Under the pieces are notes generated by a model. It saw only the letters and a program-made list of their open reading frames with translations. It had not been told where the DNA came from and made no database searches. The position numbers were made by a program, and so were the translations under genes. DNA of 10,798 nucleotides from Triparma columacea (Eukaryota > Sar > Bolidophyceae > Parmales > Triparmaceae): assembly GCA_030267965.1 (NCBI GenBank), contig BRYA01000127.1, positions 70,609 through 81,406 of the forward strand, in the 5' to 3' direction. Below, in pieces: positions 7,901 to 10,798 of the stretch. Position 1 is the stretch's first letter, and every line of letters begins with the position of its first letter.

Positions 7901-10276
7901 AACCCAATTGATATTGCATCATTTATAGTGAAGTATATCATACCAATAACTACCATATGCTTTGCTGCTTTCTTTTTTAACATTGAGAGCAAGTACTTGC
8001 ACACCTTCTGGAGTAATCAGAGGTCAAAGGATATGTCAATGGCATATTTCCTTGAAGGGGGAAGTGATGATATTAAGATGGAGGTCTTTGCAAGCTCAAG
8101 GCATCATTGGGTCTCAATTGAAGATAAAATTAGGAAGTGGGTTGAGCAAAATTGGGCTAAATGGCTAGAGGAGAAGCCAGAGTGGTTCACTGATGTGAGG
8201 AAGGCTATGGTGCCTGTAGATCTAATTCCAGCAGATGGAGATGCTAGAAGGAGAGAGAGTGTGAGGAGAGCAAGTGTTGATGCTGAAGCTGAGGGTGGTC
8301 TAACAGGTGGTTTGAGAGCAAGTATTAGAAGAGCAAGTGTTGGCTTGGGCAATGGAGGCGTATTTGTTCCTTCACATGCCATGAATGATACTCCACAAGA
8401 CTATGTAGGTTTAGATGTGAATAAACAAGGTCAGTTGTTAGGAGAGCAACTGGTGGTTGCATTGAGTTTAAGGAAGAAGGGAGTGGCAAAGGAGGAAGCA
8501 GTGAGGTTATTTATGGCGAACAACTATATTTTGAGACAGGCTGCAGAGAAGTACGCATTTGTTATACCAATGCTTGGCGCTGTTGTCAAGAACAAGCTGC
8601 TTGGGCTTAGAAAGGTAAAGGGTAAGGCTATGGAGCTGGAAGAGAAGGAAGGAAGGGAGATTGGAGAGTCTCTCGCGAGGGGTTTGGCTATTAATACTCA
8701 GCCAGTTGCTGCTGTAGATGCCTTCATCTTAAATTTCCCTGCTTTACAGGAGCTTGATGAGGAATATAAATGGTTCAGACCTATGCTTGAGACAATTAGC
8801 TACAGACTTTTGGAAGAAATTCCTTGGGGGTTGAAAGCAAGAGTGACCGTAGGGGCTATTACTAGTATGGCAGATTTGCTAACTGATGTGTATGTGACAT
8901 ACATGTTTTGGAGTGATGAGAAATATGGGTACTATAAGGCTTCTTTGGCAAGTTTGGCAGTCTCAATTGGGCTTCAGATGTTCTGTGTTTGGGCTCAGAA
9001 CAGGAAGTTTGGGATATTCAGGGTGATTAGGGAGTGGCTTCCTATTTTGATCGGGTTTAAGCCCGCAGTTGATGCTTACAGGGTAGCAAAGGGTAAAAAA
9101 CAGCAAGTAGGACAAGCATTTGACGTTCTGACAGAGTTGACTACAATGAAATGCGCAGAAATGTTTGCTGAGGCAATTCCTGGAGTGATCATTCAACTTA
9201 TGGCTGTTGTGACAAGCGCAAATGAAGTTTCAAGGGCAGCCTGGTTATCACTTTCAGTTTCTGCTCTAACAACAGGCTTTGCATCAGCAACTATCAGTTA
9301 TGACTATGACACTGACCCTGTGAAGAGAGAACAAGTGCCATACTTCTATGGTTATGTGCCTGCAAATCCCACCAAGAGATCTATTATGTTTGGTGCAATG
9401 ATGTTCTTTAGCGCATGTATGCTTGTGATAAGGTGCATGACAATAGTTGTATTAGGGCTACTTGGTGGTAAGTGGGTCTCTCTCTTTGTTATGGCCGACC
9501 TTTGTGTTTACTTATTGGTGAAGATGTTAAGGGGAGACTTTTGGTATTGGGCACCTGTAACAGGAAATGCTGAGATATTGGTCAGCACAGTAATAAGAGT
9601 TCTGATAAAAGTCGTGACAGACTTTACATCAATTGTGCAGTTTCGGCATCCTAATGAAGTTGGAGGGATGTATTGGATGCTTGGATTTGTATTGTCAATG
9701 GGAAGTCTTCCAGTAGCTATAACTCTAGCTGAAACGGGAGATGTTGCAGACGAGGTGCTTAGATTTGCATGGAAAGTAGTTGGAATATTTATACCATGTG
9801 CAGTTGTGTTGTTTGCTGTATTTTTTTTTAACATTGAGAAAAAATACTGGGGCACCTTCTACAGCTTGCAAAGGGGTAAGGACCTATCGGTGAAGAATTT
9901 CAGAGAGGGTTCAGATGCTGGTAAAGCAAGGTACACTTTTCTAACATCAAAGCACCATTGGAAGGCAAATGAAATAGAAGTGAGAGCTTGGGTAGAGGCA
10001 AATTGGGCGAGATGGGAGGAGGAGAAGCCAGACTGGTTTGATGATGCAATGAGAGCTAGAGTGCCAGTCGAATACATTCCAGGAGCAGGAGATGCACGAA
10101 GGAGAGAGAGTGTGAGAAGAGCAAGTGTTGATGCTGAAGCTGAGGGTGGTATAGCAGGAGCTGTGAGAGCAAGTATTAGGAGAGCAAGTGTTGGAGTTGC
10201 TGATGGTGGGGATATTATAGGGGTAGGAGGTTGGAAAGTTAATGTAAGCAGTATTGTGCCAGTAGACGATGAATAA
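1791..10276 (+). CDS. Giant START-like repeat protein with two tandem polytopic membrane modules (XK-related-like)
   Basis: Spliced model: exons 1791-1965, 2313-2345, 2736-2768 and 2904-10276, giving 7614 nt and about 2537 residues. All junctions are phase 1 and GT-AG. The last exon alone is open from ATG 2906; a stop at 2852-2854 closes that frame upstream, and splicing instead joins it to the short exons. Order of parts: an acidic N-terminus with three 11-residue repeats; a START-like stretch (roughly residues 114-290); START-like units near 370-607, 642-838, 880-1055 and 1095-1300; membrane module 1 (about 1329-1783) with an RRxS tail; membrane module 2 (about 1953-2400) with a matching tail. 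START units are recognised by patterns such as KFPFLITNREFV.K.IWRR followed by GG.LPGKFVEKRTP. START-like domains bind lipids or sterols. The membrane modules carry DLLTD and EMFAEAIPGVIIQL, reminiscent of XK-related scramblases. I cannot assign a specific gene name. Function as a lipid transfer/scrambling protein is inference; existence of the coding region is near certain. Confidence 0.93.
2176..2247. repeat. 24-bp minisatellite, 3 units, in the first intron
   Basis: Three head-to-tail 24-bp units of the form CTGCGGCGACCGCATGGG plus six variable bases (2176-2199, 2200-2223, 2224-2247). The array sits in the GC-rich insert of intron 1966-2312 and is followed by GATATGCTACACAGAAAC, as in the second copy. 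Confidence 0.87.
2313..2345 (+). other. Microexon 2 (33 nt) encoding DSENGHEDAVR
   Basis: It is flanked by CACCGCAG and GTGAGTTGTGCG, with a TGACTAAC branch-point-like site at 2279-2286, 26 nt before the exon boundary. Phase 1 at both ends, so it can be included or skipped without shifting the frame. It is a duplicate of the end of exon 1. Confidence 0.72.
2551..2670. repeat. 24-bp minisatellite, 5 units, in the second intron
   Basis: Five units of the same 24-bp family occupy 2551-2670 in intron 2346-2735. One unit has diverged to CTACGGCAAGCGCATGGG. The two extra units (48 bp) account for nearly all the length difference between the two introns (347 against 390 bp). As 24 is a multiple of 3, several frames on both strands stay open through it. 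Confidence 0.87.
2736..2768 (+). other. Microexon 3 (33 nt) encoding DSENGHEDAVR
   Basis: Same flanks as microexon 2 (CACCGCAG before, GTGAGTTGTGCG after) and a TGACTAAC site at 2702-2709. It differs from microexon 2 at two bases, both synonymous in the proposed frame (CAT/CAC, GCT/GCC). The following intron 2769-2903 (135 bp) ends CTTCGCAG and joins to the 7.4-kb exon in phase 1 to make a Val codon before Met 2906. Confidence 0.72.
3745..6565 (+). other. Region encoding four successive START-like units
   Basis: Approximate units: 3769-4480, 4586-5175, 5299-5825 and 5944-6560. They share a layout, not close sequence identity: a long helix, a strand set around W(K/R)xV or IWRR, a variable stretch, then (V/L)D.GG or a similar turn and a final helix rich in basic residues. 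Unit 1 reads NLPRVIRND..LHYHSGVKVP..ENWFVWKEV. Unit 2 reads KFPFLITNREFVQKLIWRR. Unit 3 reads RQWRSKITWKRV and later KVDIGGAVPTFIM. Unit 4 starts GGGKGWGKTTVTM. An N-terminal stretch at about 3001-3530 may be a fifth, degenerate unit. Charged linkers (for example 4430-4560, Glu-rich) separate units 1 and 2. Confidence 0.65.
6640..8380 (+). repeat. Membrane module 1 (internal protein repeat, copy 1)
   Basis: A soluble lead-in (FMEPLL..ENKL, GRDIGSSLA, FPAVQELELEYSWLRPMLETISY) is followed by about eight or nine hydrophobic segments, including SMLDLLTDMYVTYKLW (near 7010), EMFAEAIPGVIIQLMAI (7298-7350), a long hydrophobic hairpin at 7530-7680, and the pair at 7818-7986 ending FFFNIESKYLHTF. The cytosolic-type tail has a tryptophan-rich helix (W.EQNWAKWLEEKPEWF) and RRxS sites at 8240-8344. 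It aligns with 8500-10231 at a spacing of 617-620 codons. Confidence 0.88.
8500..10231 (+). repeat. Membrane module 2 (internal protein repeat, copy 2)
   Basis: This copy repeats module 1 in order: FVIPML..KNKL, GREIGESLA, FPALQELDEEYKWFRPMLETISY, SMADLLTDVYVTY, EMFAEAIPGVIIQLMA, FDFDTDP-type loop (DYDTDP here), LRGDFWYW, DFTSIVQFRHPNEVGG, FFFNIEKKYWGTF, and the RRxS tail. Some stretches are close to identical in DNA, for example AAGGCTTCTTTGGCAAGTTT at 8937 matches 7077. The loop between its last two hydrophobic segments differs most from copy 1. Confidence 0.88.
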
Positions 10277-10728
10277 GAGAAAGAAGGTGAAGCAATTTAA
10301 ATGTGAAAAGACAACATTCACAAATAGATCGTGAAGTAGTGAAAACACATAAAAGGATAAGAAGGAATCAACAGAAAAAATGGTTAGAACACAAGTAAGT
10401 GTTACAAATTAGAAAGATGAGGGAGGAGAAAACTAGAAAATTCAATTTTGTATTGGAATAAAATGAAATATTAGAGTTTTTTATGTGCAAGTGTTTGAGT
10501 ACGTAAGTGTGTCAGTGTGTGAGTATGTGAGTGTTAATGGGAGTATTGCGTGTCGTTCTTGCTCGCTTGTGTTATTGCTGTTGAACACTTTGCTCAACTC
10601 TACATTGCTTTGTTCTAGACTTCGCTCTTTAGTAGTGTGTTATGATAAAGAGGTTTGTTGGATGTGGGGGTGGGAGACTGAGGGTAAGGGAAGAGGATGT
10701 GTGGGGAGAGTATTGAGTATTGTGTAGC
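10277..10728. other. 3' flank and subtelomeric spacer
   Basis: About 450 bp lie between the stop codon and the telomere repeats. The first 170 bp are A-rich and look like a 3' UTR. From about 10487 to 10540 the sequence is a degenerate GTGTGAGT-like simple repeat, followed by mixed sequence and a G-rich stretch (10660-10715). I see no gene. An 80-codon open frame at 10485-10727 is low-complexity and unlikely to be real. Confidence 0.75.
10457..10462 (+). terminator. Possible polyadenylation signal AATAAA
   Basis: AATAAA occurs about 180 bp after the stop codon of the large gene in an AT-rich context, followed by T- and GT-rich sequence as downstream elements often are. AATAAA is frequent by chance in such DNA, so this is only a candidate. 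Confidence 0.4.
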
Positions 10729-10798
10729 TAGGGTTAGGGTTAGGGTTAGGGTTAGGGTTAGGGTTAGGGTTAGGGTTAGGGTTAGGGTTAGGGTTAGG
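10729..10798 (+). repeat. Telomere repeat array, TTAGGG type
   Basis: Seventy bases of uninterrupted TAGGGT/TTAGGG repeats (about 11.7 units) run to the end of the window. The G-rich strand reads 5' to 3' toward the end, as required for a right-hand chromosome terminus. No variant units are seen. The true telomere may be longer than the assembled part. Confidence 0.97.

Noticed and set aside
10485..10727. 80-codon plus-strand frame next to the telomere
   Set aside because: It begins in a GTGTGAGT simple repeat, has low complexity and no recognisable domain.

Overview
This is the end of a nuclear chromosome from a eukaryote. The last 70 bases are a perfect TTAGGG-type telomere array in the correct orientation. 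Genes have short GT-AG introns of about 80-390 bp. Presence of a DNA topoisomerase VI B subunit, a TTAGGG telomere and a very long START-like/membrane fusion protein together suggest a unicellular alga or protist. A photosynthetic stramenopile (bolidophyte or diatom relative) is my best guess, but this is inference and not proven by the sequence.

Layout. Positions 1-1340 (minus strand) hold the N-terminal GHKL ATPase part of topoisomerase VI subunit B in four exons; the gene runs off the left edge. Positions 1341-1790 are its possible N-terminal extension or 5' leader plus a short divergent intergenic region. Positions 1791-10276 (plus strand) hold one gene whose main exon is about 7.4 kb. 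Phase-consistent splice sites show that this gene probably starts not at the ATG at 2906 but at 1791, and that its 5' end contains two 33-nt microexons produced by tandem duplication. Each encodes another copy of an 11-residue acidic repeat. The duplicated introns carry a GC-rich insert with a 24-bp minisatellite (3 units in one, 5 in the other). Positions 10277-10728 are an AT-rich 3' region, a possible poly(A) signal and a GT-rich subtelomeric stretch; 10729-10798 is the telomere.

The large protein (about 2537 residues in the spliced model) has several successive START-like (Bet v1-fold) lipid-binding-type units followed by two tandem copies of a polytopic membrane module. That module resembles the XK-related scramblase family by two weak motif signatures. 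Each module ends in a tail with three RRxS phosphorylation-type sites. If both assignments hold, it would join lipid-transfer domains and a lipid-scrambling-type membrane unit in one chain. The gene ends only about 450 bp from the telomere repeats. TOP6B and this gene share no obvious pathway; they are simply head-to-head neighbours.
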